Part shown: one piece after another, positions 46,162 through 60,152 of the stretch
How positions within the stretch are numbered: position 1 is the first letter of the stretch
How the letters are laid out: each line of letters begins with the position of its first letter
Origin: Odiellus spinosus
Lineage: Eukaryota; Arthropoda; Arachnida; Opiliones; Phalangiidae
Assembly (NCBI GenBank): GCA_963920705.1
Contig: CAWUCO010000289.1
Coordinates: 868,001 to 932,000 of the forward strand
Reading direction: 5' to 3'
DNA: 64,000 nucleotides
Program-made: the position numbers and the translations under genes
Notes under the pieces: model-generated
Seen by the model: only the letters and a program-made list of their open reading frames with translations
Databases searched by the model: none
Told to the model about the DNA's origin: nothing

Positions 46162-47232
46162 ACTATTTGGATTCAAAAATCCACTCGTTATTGGTGAACT
46201 TCAAGAATTAAACCAAAGAACCGAGCATCGGTAGTTCAGTGGTAGAATGCTCGCCTGCCACGCAGGCGGCCCGGGTTCGATTCCTGGCCGATGCAACTTT
46301 TTGGATTCAAAAATCCACCCGTTATTGGTGAACTGCAAGAATTAAACCAAGGAACCGAGCATCGATGGTTCAGTGGTAGAATGCTCGCCTGCCACGCGGG
46401 CCGATGCAACTTTTTGGATTCAAAAATCCACTCGTTATTGGTGAACTTCAAGAATTAAACAAAGGAACCGAGCATCGGTGGTTCAGTGGTAGAATGCTCG
46501 CCTGCCACGCGGGCGGACCGGGTTTGATTCCCGGCCGATGCAACTTTTTGGATTCAAAAATCCTCTCGTTATTGGTGAACTTCAAGAATTAAACCAAAGA
46601 ACCGAACATCGGTGGTTCAGTGGTAGAATGCTCGCCTGCCACGCGGGCGGCCCGGGTTCGATTCCCGGCCGATGCAACATTTTGGATTCAAAAATCCACT
46701 CGTTATTGGTGAACTTCAAGAATTAAACCAAGGAACCGAGCATCGGTGGTTCAGTGGTAGTATGCTCGCATGCCACGGGGGCGGACCGGGTTTGATTCCC
46801 GGCCAACGCAACTTTTTGGATTCAAAAATCCACTCGTTATTGGTGAACTGCAAGAATTAAACCAAGGAACCGAGCATCGGTGGTTCAGTGGTAGAATGCT
46901 CGCCTGCCACGCGGGCCGATGCAACTTTTTGGATTCAAAAATCCACTCGTTATTGGTGAACTTCAAGAATTAAACCAAGGAACCGAGCATCGGTGGTTCA
47001 GTGGTAGAATGCTCGCCTGCCACGCGGGCCGATGCAACTTTTTGATTCAAAAATCCTCTCGTTATTGGTGAACTTCAAGAATTAAACTAAAGAACCGAAC
47101 ATCGGTGGTTCAGTGGTAGAATGCTCGCCTGCCACGCGGGCGGCCCGGGTTCGATTCCCGGCCGATGCAACTTTTTGGATTCAAAAATCCTCTCATTATT
47201 GGTGAACTTCAAGAATTAAACCAAGGCACCGA

Positions 47233-47303
47233 GCATCGGTGGTTCAGTGGTAGAATGCTCGCCTGCCACGCGGGCGGCCCGGGTTCGATTCCCGGCCGAT
47301 GCA
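47233..47303 (+). tRNA. tRNA-Gly(GCC), intact
   Basis: Full consensus with T5 terminator. Confidence 0.9.
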
Positions 47304-47726
47304 ACTTTTTGGATTCAAAAATCCTCTCATTATTGGTGAACTTCAAGAATTAAACCAAGTAACCGAGCATCGGTGGTTCAGTGGTAGAATGCTCGCCTGC
47401 CACGCGGGCCGATGCAACTTTTTGGATTCAAAAATCCTCTCATTATTGGTGAACTTCAAGAATTAAACCAAGGAACCGAGCATCGGTGGTTCAGTGGTAG
47501 AATGCTCGCCTGCCACGCGGGCGGACCGGGTTTGATTCCCGGCCGATGAAACTTTTTGGATTCAAAAATCCTCTCATTATTGGTGAACTTCAAGAATTAA
47601 ACCAAGGAACCGAGCATCGGTGGTTCAGTGGTAGAATGCTCGCCTGCCACGCGGGCCGATGCAACTTTTTGGATTCAAAAATCCTCTCGTTATTGGTGAG
47701 CTTCAAGAATTTAACCAAGGAACCGA

Positions 47727-47788
47727 GCATCGGTGGTTCAGTGGTAGAATGCTCGCGGGCGGCTCGGGTTCGATTCCCGGCCGATGGA
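47727..47788 (+). pseudogene. 62-nt tRNA-Gly lacking the anticodon loop (first of its class)
   Basis: GCTCGC is joined directly to GGGCGG: nine bases (CTGCCACGC) are gone, removing the anticodon loop and part of the stem, while the T arm and B box remain. CGC flanks the lost piece on both sides, as in slippage. The 3' acceptor strand reads CCGATGG here. Confidence 0.85.
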
Positions 47789-47851
47789 ACTTTTTGGATT
47801 CAAAAATCCTCTCGTTATTGGTGAACTTCAAGATTTTAACCAAGGAACCGA

Positions 47852-47913
47852 GCATCGGTGGTTCAGTGGTAGAATGCTCGCGGGCGGCTCGGGTTCGATT
47901 CCCGGCCGATGCA
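47852..47913 (+). pseudogene. 62-nt anticodon-loop-less tRNA-Gly
   Basis: Second of the class, 125 bp after the first, with an intact GCATCGG/CCGATGC acceptor, T5 terminator and both Pol III boxes. The class recurs to the end of the window, often with D-arm changes (GGTGCAGCGGTAGTATG). Confidence 0.85.
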
Positions 47914-50900
47914 ACTTTTTGGATTCAAAAATCCTCTCATTATTGGTGAACTTCAAGAATTAAACCAGGGAACCGAGCATCGGTGGTTCAGTGGTAGAAT
48001 GCTCGCCTGCCACGCGGGCCGATGCAACTTTTTGGATTCAAAAATCCTCTCATTATTGGTGAACTTCAAGAATTAAACCAAGTAACTAAGCATCGGTGGT
48101 TCAGTGGTAGAATGCTCGCCTGCCACGCGGGCCGATGCAACTTTTTGGATTCAAAAATCCTCTCATTATTGGTGAACTTCAAGAATTAAACCAAGGAACC
48201 GAGCATCGGTGGTTCAGTGGTAGAATGCTCGCCTGCCACGCGGGCGGACCGGGTTTGATTCCCGGCCGATGCAACTTTTTGGATTCAAAAATCCTCTCAT
48301 TATTGGTGAACTTCAAGAATTAAACCAAGGAACCGAGCATCGGTGGTTCAGTGGTAGAATGCTCGCCTGCCACGCGGGCCGATGCAACTTTTTGGATTCA
48401 AAAATCCTCTCGTTATTGGTGAGCTTCAAGAATTTAACCAAGGAACCGGGCATCGGTGGTTCAGTGGTAGAATGCTCGCGGGCGGCTCGGGTTCGATTCC
48501 CGGCCGATGGAACTTTTTGGATTCAAAAATCCTCTCGTTATTGGTGAACTTCAAGATTTTAACCAAGGAACCGAGCATCGGTGGTTCAGTGGTAGAATGC
48601 TCGCGGGCGGCTCGGGTTCGATTCCCGGCCGATGCAACTTTTTGGATTCAAAAATCCTCTCATTATTGGTGAACTTCAAGAATTAAACCAGGGAACCGAG
48701 CATCGGTGGTTCAGTGGTAGAATGCTCGCCTGCCACGCGGGCCGATGCAACTTTTTGGATTCAAAAATCCTCTCGTTATTGGTGAACTTCAAGAATTAAA
48801 CCACAGAACCGAGCATCGGTGGTTCAGTGGTAGAATGCTCGCCTGCCACGCGGGCGGCCCGGGTGAGATTCCCGGCCGTTGCAACTTTTTGGATTCAAAA
48901 ATCCTCTCGTTATTGGTGAACTTCAAGAATTTAACCAAGGAACCGAGCATCGGTGGTACAGTGGTAGAATGCTCGCCTGCCACGCGGGCGGACCGGGTTC
49001 GATTCACGGCCGATGCAACTTTTTGGATTCAAAAATCCTCTCGTTATTGGTGAGCTTCAAGAATTTAGCCAAGGAACCGAGCATCGGTGGTGCAGCGGTA
49101 GTATGCTCGCGGGCGGCTCGGGTTCGATTCCCGGCCGATGCAACTTTTTGGATTCAAAAATCCTCTCATTATTGGTGAACTTCAAGAATTAAACAGGGAA
49201 CCGAGCATCGGTGGTTCAGTGTTAGAATGCTCGCCTGCCACGCGGGCCGATGCATCTTTTTGGATTCAAAAATCCTCTCGTTATTGGTGAACTTCAAGAA
49301 TTACACCAAAGAACCTAGCATCGGTGGTTCAGTGGTACAATGCTCGCCTGCCACGCGGGCGGACCGGGTTCGATTCCCGGCCGATGATACTTTTTGGATT
49401 CAAAAATCCTCTCGTTATTGGTGAACTTCAAGAATTAAATCAAGGAAGCGAGCATCGGTGGTTCAGTGGTAGAATGCTCGCCTGCCACGCGGGCGGACCG
49501 GGTTTGATTCCCGGCCGATGCAACTTTTTGGATTCAAAAATCCACTCGTTATTGGTGAAATTCAAGAATTAAACCAAGTAACCGAGCATCGGTGGTTCAG
49601 TGGTAGAATGCTCGCCTGCCACGCGGGCGGACCGGGTTTGATTCCCGGCCGATGGAACTTTTTGGATTCAAAAATCCCCTCATTATTGGTGAACTTCAAG
49701 AATTAAACCAAGGAACCGAGCATCGGTGGTTAGTGGTAGAATGCTCGCCTGCCACGCGGGCCGATGCAACTTTTTGGAGTCAAAAATCCTCTCGTTATTG
49801 GTGAACTTCAAGAATTAACAAAAGGAACCGAGCATCGGTGGTTCAGTGGTAGAATGCTCGCCTGCCATGCGGGCGGCCCGGGTTCGATTCCCGGCCGATG
49901 CAACTTTTTGGATTCAAAAATCCTCTCATTATTGGTGAACTTCAAGAATTAAACCAAGGAACCGAGCATCGGTGGTTCAGTGGTAGAATGCTCGCCTGCC
50001 ACGCGGGCCGATGCAACTTTTTGGATTCAAAAATCCTCTCGTTATTGGTGAGCTTCAAGAATTTAGCCAAGGAACCGAGCATCGGTGGTGCAGCGGTAGT
50101 ATGCTCGCGGGCGGCTCGGGTTCGATTCCCGGCCGATGCAACTTTTTGGATTCAAAAATCCTCTCATTATTGGTGAACTTCAAGAATTAAACCAGGGAAC
50201 CGAGCATCGGTGGTTCAGTGCTACAATGCTCGCCTGCCACAAGGGCCGATGCAACTTTTTGGATTCAAAATCCTCTCGTTATTGGTGAACTTCAAGAATT
50301 AAACCACAGAACCGAGCATCGGTGGTTCAGTGGTAGAATGCTCGCCTGCCACGCGGGCGGCCCGGGTGAGATTCCCGGCCGTTGCAACTTTTTGGATTCA
50401 AAAATCCTCTCGTTATTGGTGAACGTCAAGAATTACACCAAGGAGCCGAGCATCGGTGGTTCAGTGGTAAAATGCTCGCCTGCCACGCGGGCAGCCCGGG
50501 TTTGATTCCCGGCCGATGCAACTTTTTGGATTCAAAAATCCTCTCATTATTGGTGAACTACAAGAATTAAACCAAGGAACCGAGCATCGGTGGTTCAGTG
50601 GTAGAATGCTCGCCTACCACGCGGGCCGATGCAACTTTTTGGATTCAAAATCCTCTCGTTATTGGTGAGCTTCAAGAATTTAACCAAGGAACCGAGCATC
50701 GGTGGTTCAGTGGTAGAATGCTCGCGGGCGGCTCGGGTTCGATTCCCGGCCGATGGAACTTTTTGGATTCAAAAATCCTCTCGTTATTGGTGAACTTCAA
50801 GATTTTAACCAAGGAACCGAGCATCGGTGGTTCAGTGGTAGAATGCTCGCGGGCGGCTCGGGTTCGATTCCCGGCCGATGCAACTTTTTGGATTCAAAAA

Positions 50901-51449
50901 TCCTCTCATTATTGGTGAACTTCAAGAATTAAACCAGGGAACCGAGCATCGGTGGTTCAGTGGTAGAATGCTCGCCTGCCACGAGGGCCGATGCAACTTT
51001 TTGGATTCAAAAATCCTCTCGTTATTGGTGAACTTCAAGAATTAAACCACAGAACCGAGCATCGGTGGTTCAGTGGTAGAATGCTCGCCTGCCACGCGGG
51101 CGGCCCGGGTGAGATTCCCGGCCGTTGAACTTTTTGGATTCAAAAATCCTCTCGTTATTGGTGAACTTCAAGAATTAAACCAAGGAACCGAGCATCGGTG
51201 GTACAGTGGTAGAATGCTCGCCTGCCACGCGGGCGGACCGGGTTCGATTCACGGCCGATGCAACTTTTTGGATTCAAAAATCCTCTCGTTATTGGTGAGC
51301 TTCAAGAATTTAGCCAAGGAACCGAGCATCGGTGGTGCAGCGGTAGTATGCTCGCGGGCGGCTCGGGTTCGATTCCCGGCCGATGCAACTTTTTGGATTC
51401 AAAAATCCTCTCATTATTGGTGAACTTCAAGAATTAAACAGGGAACCGA

Positions 51450-51499
51450 GCATCGGTGGTTCAGTGGTAGAATGCTCGCCTTCCACGCGGGCCGATGCA
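51450..51499 (+). pseudogene. T-armless unit with anticodon TCC
   Basis: Loop CTTCCAC. Also at 60103-60152 in the 8.67-kb duplicate. Confidence 0.75.
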
Positions 51500-52703
51500 A
51501 CTTTTTGGATTCAAAATCCTCTCGTTATTGGTGAACTTCAAGAATTAAACCACAGAACCGAGCGTCGGTGGTTCAGTGGTAGAATGCTCGCCTGCCACGC
51601 GGGCCGATGCAACTTTTTGGATTCAAAAATCCTCTCGTTATTGGTGAGCTTCAAGAATTACACCAAGGAGCCGAGCATCGGTGGTTCAGTGGTAAAATGC
51701 TCGCCTGCCACGCGGGCAGCCCGGGTTTGATTCCCGGTCGATGCAACTTTTTGGATTCAAAAATCCTCTCGTTATTGGTGAACTTCAAGAATTAAACCAA
51801 GGAACCGAGCATCGGTGGTTCAGTGGTAGAATGCTCGCCTGCCACGCGGGCGGCTCGGGTTCGATTCCCGGCCGATGCAACTATTTGGATTCAAAAATCC
51901 ACTCGTTATTGGTGAACTTCAAGAATTAAACCAAGGAACCGAGCATCGGTGGTTCAGTGTTAGAATGCTCGCCTGCCACGCGGGCCGATGCATCTTTTTG
52001 GATTCAAAAATCCTCTCGTTATTGGTGAACTTCAAGAATTAAACCAAAGAACCTAGCATCGGTGGTTCAGTGGTACAATGCTCGCCTGCCACGCGGGCGG
52101 ACCGGGTTCGATTCCCGGCCGATGATACTTTTTGGATTCAAAAATCCTCTCGTTATTGGTGAACTTCAAGAATTAAATCAAGGAAGCGAGCATCGGTGGT
52201 TCAGTGGTAGAATGCTCGCCTGCCACGCGGGCGGACCGGGTTTGATTCCCGGCCGATGCAACTTTTTGGATTCAAAAATCCACTCGTTATTGGTGAAATT
52301 CAAGAATTAAACCAAGTAACCGAGCATCGGTGGTTCAGTGGTAGAATGCTCGCCTGCCACGCGGGCGGACCGGGTTTGATTCCCGGCCGATGGAACTTTT
52401 TGGATTCAAAAATCCCCTCATTATTGGTGAACTTCAAGAATTAAACCAAGGAACCGAGCATCGGTGGTTAGTGGTAGAATGCTCGCCTGCCACGCGGGCC
52501 GATGCAACTTTTTGGAGTCAAAAATCCTCTCGTTATTGGTGAACTTCAAGAATTAACCCAAGGAACCGAGCATCGGTGGTTCAGTGGTAGAATGCTCGCC
52601 TGCCATGCGGGCGGCCCGGGTTCGATTCCCGGCCGATGCAACTATTTGGATTCAAAAATCCACTCGTTATTGGTGAACTTCAAGAATTAAACCAAGGAAC
52701 CGA

Positions 52704-52774
52704 GCATCGGTGGTTCAGTGGTAGAATGCTCGCCTGCAACGCGGGCGGACCGGGTTTGATTCCCGGCCGATGCA
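52704..52774 (+). tRNA. full-length tRNA-Gly body with anticodon GCA, T loop damaged
   Basis: The loop is CTGCAAC (GCA, cysteine). The T loop is TTTGATT, which loses C56 and alters the B box. Followed by T5. Confidence 0.5.
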
Positions 52775-55209
52775 ACTTTTTGGATTCAAAAATCCTCTCA
52801 TTATTGGTGAACTTCAAGAATTAAGCCAAGGAACCGAGCATCGTTGGTTCAGTGGTAGAATGCTCGCCTGCCACGCGGGCCGATGCAACTTTTTGGATTC
52901 AAAAATCCTCTCGTTATTGGTGAACTTGAAGAATTAAACCAAAGAACCGAGCATCGGTGGTTCAGTGGTAGAATGCTCGCCTGCCACGCGGGCGGCCCGA
53001 GTTCGATTCCCGGCCGATGCAACTTTTTGGATTCAAAAATCCTCTCATTATTGGTGAACTTCAAGAATTAAACCAAGGAACCGAGCATCGGTGGTTCAGT
53101 GGTAGAATGCTCGCCTGCACGCGGGCGGACCGGGTTTGATTCCCGGCCGATGCAACTTTTTGGATTCAAAAATCCTCTCATTATTGGTGAACTTCAAGAA
53201 TTAAACCAAGGAACCGAGCATCGGTGGTTCAGTGGTAGAATGCTCGCCTGCCACGCGGGCCGATGCAACTTTTTGGATTCAAAAATCCTCTCGTTATTGG
53301 TGAGCTTCAAGAATTTAACCAAGGAACCGAGCATCGGTGGTTCAGTGGTAGAATGCTCGCGGGCGGCTCGGGTTCGATTCCCGGCCGATGCAACTTTTTG
53401 GATTCAAAAATCCTCTCATTATTGGTGAACTTCAAGAATTAAACCAGGGAACCGAGCATCGGTGGTTCAGTGGTAGAATGCTCGCCTGCCACGCGGGCCG
53501 ATGCAACTTTTTGGATTCAAAAATCCTCTCGTTATTGGTGAACTTCAAGAATTAAACCACAGAACCGAGCATCGGTGGTTCAGTGGTAGAATGCTCGCCT
53601 GCCACGCGGGCGGCCCGGGTGAGATTCCCGGCCGTTGCAACTTTTTGGATTCAAAAATCCTCTCGTTATTGGTGAACTTCAAGAATTAAACCAAGGAACC
53701 GAGCATCGGTGGTACAGTGGTAGAATGCTCGCCTGCCACGCGGGCGGACCGGGTTCGATTCACGGCCGATGCAACTTTTTGGATTCAAAAATCCTCTCGT
53801 TATTGGTGAGCTTCAAGAATTTAGCCAAGGAACCGAGCATCGGTGGTGCAGTGGTAGTATGCTCGCGGGCGGCTCGGGTTCGATTCCCGGCCGATGCAAC
53901 TTTTTGGATTCAAAAATCCTCTCATTATTGGTGAACTTCAAGAATTAAACCAGGGAACCGAGCATCGGTGGTTCAGTGGTAGAATGCTCGCCTGCCACGC
54001 GGGCCGATGCAACTTTTTGGATTCAAAATCCTCTCGTTATTGGTGAACTTCAAGAATTAAACCACAGAACCGAGCATCGGTGGTTCAGTGGTAGAATGCT
54101 CGCCTGCCACGCGGGCGGCCCGGGTGAGATTCCCGGCCGTTGCAACTTTTTGGATTCAAAAATCCTCTCGTTATTGGTGAACTTCAAGAATTAAACCAAA
54201 GAACCTAGCATCGGTGGTTCAGTGGTACAATGCTCGCCTGCCACGCGGGCGGACCGGGTTCGATTCCCGGCCGATGATACTTTTTGGATTCAAAAATCCT
54301 CTCGTTATTGGTGAGCTTCAAGAATTTAACCAAGGAACCGAGCATCGGTGGTTCAGTGGTAGAATGCTCGCGGGCGGCTCGGGTTCGATTCCCGGCCGAT
54401 GGAACTTTTTGGATTCAAAAATCCTCTCGTTATTGGTGAACTTCAAGATTTTAACCAAGGAACCGAGCATCGGTGGTTCAGTGGTAGAATGCTCGCGGGC
54501 GGCTCGGGTTCGATTCCCGGCCGATGCAACTTTTTGGATTCAAAAATCCTCTCATTATTGGTGAACTTCAAGAATTAAACCAGGGAACCGAGCATCGGTG
54601 GTTCAGTGGTAGAATGCTCGCCTGCCACGCGGGCCGATGCAACTTTTTGGATTCAAAAATCCTCTCGTTATTGGTGAGCTTCAAGAATTTAGCCAAGGAA
54701 CCGAGCATCGGTGGTGCAGTGGTAGTATGCTCGCGGGCGGCTCGGGTTCGATTCCCGGCCGATGCAACTTTTTGGATTCAAAAATCCTCTCATTATTGGT
54801 GAACTTCAAGAATTAAACCAGGGAACCGAGCATCGGTGGTTCAGTGGTAGAATGCTCGCCTGCCACGCGGGCCGATGCAACTTTTTGGATTCAAAATCCT
54901 CTCGTTATTGGTGAACTTCAAGAATTAAACCACAGAACCGAGCATCGGTGGTTCAGTGGTAGAATGCTCGCCTGCCACGCGGGCGGCCCGGGTGAGATTC
55001 CCGGCCGTTGCAACTTTTTGGATTCAAAAATCCTCTCGTTATTGGTGAACTTCAAGAATTACACTAAGGAACCGAGCATCGGTGGTTCAGTGGTAGAATG
55101 CTCGCCTGCCACGCGGGCAGCCCGGGTTTGATTCCCGGTCGATGCAACTTTTTGGATTCAAAAATCCTCTCGTTATTGGTGAACTTCAAGAATTAAACCA
55201 AGGAACCGA

Positions 55210-55280
55210 GCATCGGTGGTTCAGTGGTAGAATGCTCGCCTGCCACGCGGGCGGCCCGGGTTCGATTCCCGGCCGATGCA
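55210..55280 (+). tRNA. tRNA-Gly(GCC), intact body, terminator altered
   Basis: Full consensus, followed by ACTATTT. Confidence 0.85.
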
Positions 55281-55590
55281 ACTATTTGGATTCAAAAATC
55301 CACTCGTTATTGGTGAATTTCAAGAATTAAACCAAGGAACCGAGCATCGGTGGTTCAGTGTTAGAATGCTCGCCTGCCACGCGGGCCGATGCATCTTTTT
55401 GGATTCAAAAATCCTCTCGTTATTGGTGAACTTCAAGAATTAAACCAAAGAACCTAGCATCGGTGGTTCAGTGGTACAATGCTCGCCTGCCACGCGGGCG
55501 GACCGGGTTCGATTCCCGGCCGATGATACTTTTTGGATTCAAAAATCCTCTCGTTATTGGTGAACTTCAAGAATTAAATCAAGGAAGCGA

Positions 55591-55661
55591 GCATCGGTGG
55601 TTCAGTGGTAGAATGCTCGCCTGCCACGCGGGCGGCCCGGGTTCGATTCCCGGCCGATGCA
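55591..55661 (+). tRNA. tRNA-Gly(GCC), intact body, terminator altered
   Basis: Full consensus, followed by ACTATTT. It lies in an extra 381-bp duplication (55463 versus 55844). Confidence 0.85.
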
Positions 55662-56485
55662 ACTATTTGGATTCAAAAATCCACTCGTTATTGGTGAATT
55701 TCAAGAATTAAACCAAGGAACCGAGCATCGGTGGTTCAGTGTTAGAATGCTCGCCTGCCACGCGGGCCGATGCATCTTTTTGGATTCAAAAATCCTCTCG
55801 TTATTGGTGAACTTCAAGAATTAAACCAAAGAACCTAGCATCGGTGGTTCAGTGGTACAATGCTCGCCTGCCACGCGGGCGGACCGGGTTCGATTCCCGG
55901 CCGATGATACTTTTTGGATTCAAAAATCCTCTCGTTATTGGTGAACTTCAAGAATTAAATCAAGGAAGCGAGCATCGGTGGTTCAGTGGTAGAATGCTCG
56001 CCTGCCACGCGGGCGGACCGGGTTTGATTCCCGGCCGATGCAACTTTTTGGATTCAAAAATCCACTCGTTATTGGTGAAATTCAAGAATTAAACCAAGTA
56101 ACCGAGCATCGGTGGTTCAGTGGTAGAATGCTCGCCTGCCACGCGGGCGGACCGGGTTTGATTCCCGGCCGATGGAACTTTTTGGATTCAAAAATCCCCT
56201 CATTATTGGTGAACTTCAAGAATTAAACCAAGGAACCGAGCATCGGTGGTTAGTGGTAGAATGCTCGCCTGCCACGCGGGCCGATGCAACTTTTTGGAGT
56301 CAAAAATCCTCTCGTTATTGGTGAACTTCAAGAATTAACCCAAGGAACCGAGCATCGGTGGTTCAGTGGTAGAATGCTCGCCTGCCATGCGGGCGGCCCG
56401 GGTTCGATTCCCGGCCGATGCAACTATTTGGATTCAAAAATCCACTCGTTATTGGTGAACTTCAAGAATTAAACCAAGGAACCGA

Positions 56486-56556
56486 GCATCGGTGGTTCAG
56501 TGGTAGAATGCTCGCCTGCAACGCGGGCGGACCGGGTTTGATTCCCGGCCGATGCA
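56486..56556 (+). tRNA. full-length tRNA-Gly body with anticodon GCA, T loop damaged
   Basis: Copy of 52704 at +3782 bp. Confidence 0.5.
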
Positions 56557-59500
56557 ACTTTTTGGATTCAAAAATCCTCTCATTATTGGTGAACTTCAAG
56601 AATTAAGCCAAGGAACCGAGCATCGTTGGTTCAGTGGTAGAATGCTCGCCTGCCACGCGGGCCGATGCAACTTTTTGGATTCAAAAATCCTCTCGTTATT
56701 GGTGAACTTGAAGAATTAAACCAAAGAACCGAGCATCGGTGGTTCAGTGGTAGAATGCTCGCCTGCCACGCGGGCGGCCCGAGTTCGATTCCCGGCCGAT
56801 GCAACTTTTTGGATTCAAAAATCCTCTCATTATTGGTGAACTTCAAGAATTAAACCAAGGAACCGAGCATCGGTGGTTCAGTGGTAGAATGCTCGCCTGC
56901 CACGCGGGCGGACCGGGTTTGATTCCCGGCCGATGCAACTTTTTGGATTCAAAAATCCTCTCATTATTGGTGAACTTCAAGAATTAAACCAAGGAACCGA
57001 GCATCGGTGGTTCAGTGGTAGAATGCTCGCCTGCCACGCGGGCCGATGCAACTTTTTGGATTCAAAAATCCTCTCGTTATTGGTGAGCTTCAAGAATTTA
57101 ACCAAGGAACCGAGCATCGGTGGTTCAGTGGTAGAATGCTCGCGGGCGGCTCGGGTTCGATTCCCGGCCGATGCAACTTTTTGGATTCAAAAATCCTCTC
57201 ATTATTGGTGAACTTCAAGAATTAAACCAGGGAACCGAGCATCGGTGGTTCAGTGGTAGAATGCTCGCCTGCCACGCGGGCCGATGCAACTTTTTGGATT
57301 CAAAAATCCTCTCGTTATTGGTGAACTTCAAGAATTAAACCACAGAACCGAGCATCGGTGGTTCAGTGGTAGAATGCTCGCCTGCCACGCGGGCGGCCCG
57401 GGTGAGATTCCCGGCCGTTGCAACTTTTTGGATTCAAAAATCCTCTCGTTATTGGTGAACTTCAAGAATTAAACCAAGGAACCGAGCATCGGTGGTACAG
57501 TGGTAGAATGCTCGCCTGCCACGCGGGCGGACCGGGTTCGATTCACGGCCGATGCAACTTTTTGGATTCAAAAATCCTCTCGTTATTGGTGAGCTTCAAG
57601 AATTTAGCCAAGGAACCGAGCATCGGTGGTGCAGTGGTAGTATGCTCGCGGGCGGCTCGGGTTCGATTCCCGGCCGATGCAACTTTTTGGATTCAAAAAT
57701 CCTCTCATTATTGGTGAACTTCAAGAATTAAACCAGGGAACCGAGCATCGGTGGTTCAGTGGTAGAATGCTCGCCTGCCACGCGGGCCGATGCAACTTTT
57801 TGGATTCAAAATCCTCTCGTTATTGGTGAACTTCAAGAATTAAACCACAGAACCGAGCATCGGTGGTTCAGTGTTAGAATGCTCGCCTGCCACGCGGGCC
57901 GATGCATCTTTTTGGATTCAAAAATCCTCTCGTTATTGGTGAACTTCAAGAATTAAACCAAAGAACCTAGCATCGGTGGTTCAGTGGTACAATGCTCGCC
58001 TGCCACGCGGGCGGACCGGGTTCGATTCCCGGCCGATGATACTTTTTGGATTCAAAAATCCTCTCGTTATTGGTGAACTTCAAGAATTAAATCAAGGAAG
58101 CGAGCATCGGTGGTTCAGTGGTAGAATGCTCGCCTGCCACGCGGGCGGACCGGGTTTGATTCCCGGCCGATGCAACTTTTTGGATTCAAAAATCCACTCG
58201 TTATTGGTGAAATTCAAGAATTAAACCAAGTAACCGAGCATCGGTGGTTCAGTGGTAGAATGCTCGCCTGCCACGCGGGCGGACCGGGTTTGATTCCCGG
58301 CCGATGGAACTTTTTGGATTCAAAAATCCCCTCATTATTGGTGAACTTCAAGAATTAAACCAAGGAACCGAGCATCGGTGGTTAGTGGTAGAATGCTCGC
58401 CTGCCACGCGGGCCGATGCAACTTTTTGGAGTCAAAAATCCTCTCGTTATTGGTGAACTTCAAGAATTAACCCAAGGAACCGAGCATCGGTGGTTCAGTG
58501 GTAGAATGCTCGCCTGCCATGCGGGCGGCCCGGGTTCGATTCCCGGCCGATGCAACTTTTTGGATTCAAAAATCCTCTCATTATTGGTGAACTTCAAGAA
58601 TTAAACCAAGGAACCGAGCATCGGTGGTTCAGTGGTAGAATGCTCGCCTGCCACGCGGGCCGATGCAACTTTTTGGATTCAAAAATCCTCTCGTTATTGG
58701 TGAGCTTCAAGAATTTAGCCAAGGAACCGAGCATCGGTGGTGCAGCGGTAGTATGCTCGCGGGCGGCTCGGGTTCGATTCCCGGCCGATGCAACTTTTTG
58801 GATTCAAAAATCCTCTCATTATTGGTGAACTTCAAGAATTAAACCAGGGAACCGAGCATCGGTGGTTCAGTGCTACAATGCTCGCCTGCCACAAGGGCCG
58901 ATGCAACTTTTTGGATTCAAAATCCTCTCGTTATTGGTGAACTTCAAGAATTAAACCACAGAACCGAGCATCGGTGGTTCAGTGGTAGAATGCTCGCCTG
59001 CCACGCGGGCGGCCCGGGTGAGATTCCCGGCCGTTGCAACTTTTTGGATTCAAAAATCCTCTCGTTATTGGTGAACGTCAAGAATTACACCAAGGAGCCG
59101 AGCATCGGTGGTTCAGTGGTAAAATGCTCGCCTGCCACGCGGGCAGCCCGGGTTTGATTCCCGGCCGATGCAACTTTTTGGATTCAAAAATCCTCTCATT
59201 ATTGGTGAACTACAAGAATTAAACCAAGGAACCGAGCATCGGTGGTTCAGTGGTAGAATGCTCGCCTACCACGCGGGCCGATGCAACTTTTTGGATTCAA
59301 AAATCCTCTCGTTATTGGTGAGCTTCAAGAATTTAACCAAGGAACCGAGCATCGGTGGTTCAGTGGTAGAATGCTCGCGGGCGGCTCGGGTTCGATTCCC
59401 GGCCGATGGAACTTTTTGGATTCAAAAATCCTCTCGTTATTGGTGAACTTCAAGATTTTAACCAAGGAACCGAGCATCGGTGGTTCAGTGGTAGAATGCT

Positions 59501-60102
59501 CGCGGGCGGCTCGGGTTCGATTCCCGGCCGATGCAACTTTTTGGATTCAAAAATCCTCTCATTATTGGTGAACTTCAAGAATTAAACCAGGGAACCGAGC
59601 ATCGGTGGTTCAGTGGTAGAATGCTCGCCTGCCACGAGGGCCGATGCAACTTTTTGGATTCAAAAATCCTCTCGTTATTGGTGAACTTCAAGAATTAAAC
59701 CACAGAACCGAGCATCGGTGGTTCAGTGGTAGAATGCTCGCCTGCCACGCGGGCGGCCCGGGTGAGATTCCCGGCCGTTGAACTTTTTGGATTCAAAAAT
59801 CCTCTCGTTATTGGTGAACTTCAAGAATTAAACCAAGGAACCGAGCATCGGTGGTACAGTGGTAGAATGCTCGCCTGCCACGCGGGCGGACCGGGTTCGA
59901 TTCACGGCCGATGCAACTTTTTGGATTCAAAAATCCTCTCGTTATTGGTGAGCTTCAAGAATTTAGCCAAGGAACCGAGCATCGGTGGTGCAGCGGTAGT
60001 ATGCTCGCGGGCGGCTCGGGTTCGATTCCCGGCCGATGCAACTTTTTGGATTCAAAAATCCTCTCATTATTGGTGAACTTCAAGAATTAAACAGGGAACC
60101 GA

Positions 60103-60152
60103 GCATCGGTGGTTCAGTGGTAGAATGCTCGCCTTCCACGCGGGCCGATGCA
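60103..60152 (+). pseudogene. T-armless unit with anticodon TCC
   Basis: Duplicate of 51450-51499, one 8.65-kb period downstream. Confidence 0.75.
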
